The notes beneath the pieces are model-generated. The model worked only from the letters and a program-made list of their open reading frames with translations, was not told the origin of the DNA and ran no database searches. Below, piece by piece: positions 21,499-21,761 of a stretch of DNA of 21,761 bases. Position 1 is the first letter of the stretch; every line of letters begins with the position of its first letter. This DNA comes from JBECKQ01 sp040235375 (GTDB taxonomy: Bacteria > Planctomycetota > Phycisphaerae > UBA1845), in the NCBI GenBank assembly GCA_040235375.1, contig JBECKQ010000387.1:1-21761 (forward strand), in the 5' to 3' direction. The translations under genes were made by a program, and so were the position numbers.

Positions 21499-21761
21499 AT
21501 GCCTCAACTACGCTACATTGACGACGCGGGAACTTTGCGCACCCTCACGCTGGGCACGCAGCCGACCATGATCGGCCGAGTGTCAACTTGCGACATCGTG
21601 TTCGTGGACGACATGATTTCGCGGGAGCACACCCGCTTCGACCGCGAGTCGGACGGGCGTTATCGCGTGCGCGACCTGGGCAGCCGGAACAAGACGCACG
21701 TCAACGGCCAGCAGGTGAACGAAACGCTGCTGAACCCGGGCGACATCATTCGCGTGGGCGA
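21499..21761 (+). CDS. FHA-domain protein, cut off by right edge
   Basis: The 87 visible residues form most of a forkhead-associated domain, which binds phosphothreonine peptides. The signature residues are present: Gly26-Arg27 (MIGRVSTCDI), SREH (41-44), DLGSRN (59-64) and HVNG (67-70). The usual 'SRNGT' reads SRNKT, with Lys65 in place of Gly. The domain starts at the N-terminus without a signal peptide or membrane span, so the protein is cytoplasmic at least at this end. In planctomycetes such N-terminal FHA domains are often followed by GAF, phosphatase or cyclase domains, but the rest of this protein is outside the window. The ATG at 21499 has only a weak ribosome binding site. It is probably a separate transcription unit from the hydrolase-like gene. 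Confidence 0.92.
   Translation, partial: MPQLRYIDDAGTLRTLTLGTQPTMIGRVSTCDIVFVDDMISREHTRFDRESDGRYRVRDLGSRNKTHVNGQQVNETLLNPGDIIRVG

Noticed and set aside
1..21761. Defence islands, phage genes, toxin-antitoxin pairs, CRISPR arrays, riboswitches
   Set aside because: None was supported: no direct-repeat arrays, no integrase or transposase motifs, no small toxin-like gene pairs and no recognisable riboswitch core.

Overview
The window is GC-rich, densely coded bacterial chromosome. It looks like a planctomycete, probably of the Phycisphaerae or a related lineage. This rests on the set of short-signal lipoproteins with no known function, a zinc-ribbon/membrane/PEGA-like protein inserted in the nusA-infB cluster, an FHA-domain protein, and a twin-hairpin intergenic repeat whose antisense translation contains the peptide HGQDARAT, which I recall as a common spurious peptide in planctomycete and related genomes. 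Taxonomy is inferred, not proven. I see no tRNA, rRNA, CRISPR array, prophage or insertion sequence. No gene-free stretch exceeds about 270 bases.

Left part (1-4146). A truncated guaB (IMP dehydrogenase) reads off the left edge from a recognisable sigma-70-type promoter. Two lipoprotein genes of unknown function then converge and overlap tail to tail by 46 bases. A PhzF-family isomerase gene follows, preceded by the twin-hairpin repeat. The 257 bases after it hold only GC-rich hairpins.

Middle part (4147-17742), all on the minus strand. Reading in the direction of transcription: nusA, infB, a zinc-ribbon membrane protein, ylxP (DUF503), rbfA, an endonuclease-III-fold protein with a lysine-rich tail, and a 1151-residue TPR lipoprotein. 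Gaps are 19-64 bases, with one overlap, so this is probably one long operon for transcription elongation and ribosome assembly with lineage-specific additions. After about 115 bases come yebC, a CPBP-family membrane protease and a DEAD-box RNA helicase, spaced about 40 bases apart. YebC, RbfA, IF-2, NusA and the helicase all act on translation or RNA, so the middle 13 kb is largely one functional theme.

Right part (17743-21761). A clear intrinsic terminator separates the nusA operon from an upstream MalK/UgpC-type ABC ATPase gene, which has a near-ideal promoter (TTGACA, 16 bases, TATAAT) but no permease or binding-protein gene nearby. Divergent from it are a small lipoprotein gene and a secreted alpha/beta-hydrolase-like protein whose nucleophile position reads glycine instead of serine. 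The window ends inside a gene beginning with an FHA domain.

I do not see a defence, mobile or otherwise self-contained novel system. The most unusual items are the catalytically altered HhH-GPD-type protein in the ribosome-assembly operon, the apparent pseudo-hydrolase, the zinc-ribbon/PEGA-like protein, and proline runs in several products of the cluster that also carries yebC.
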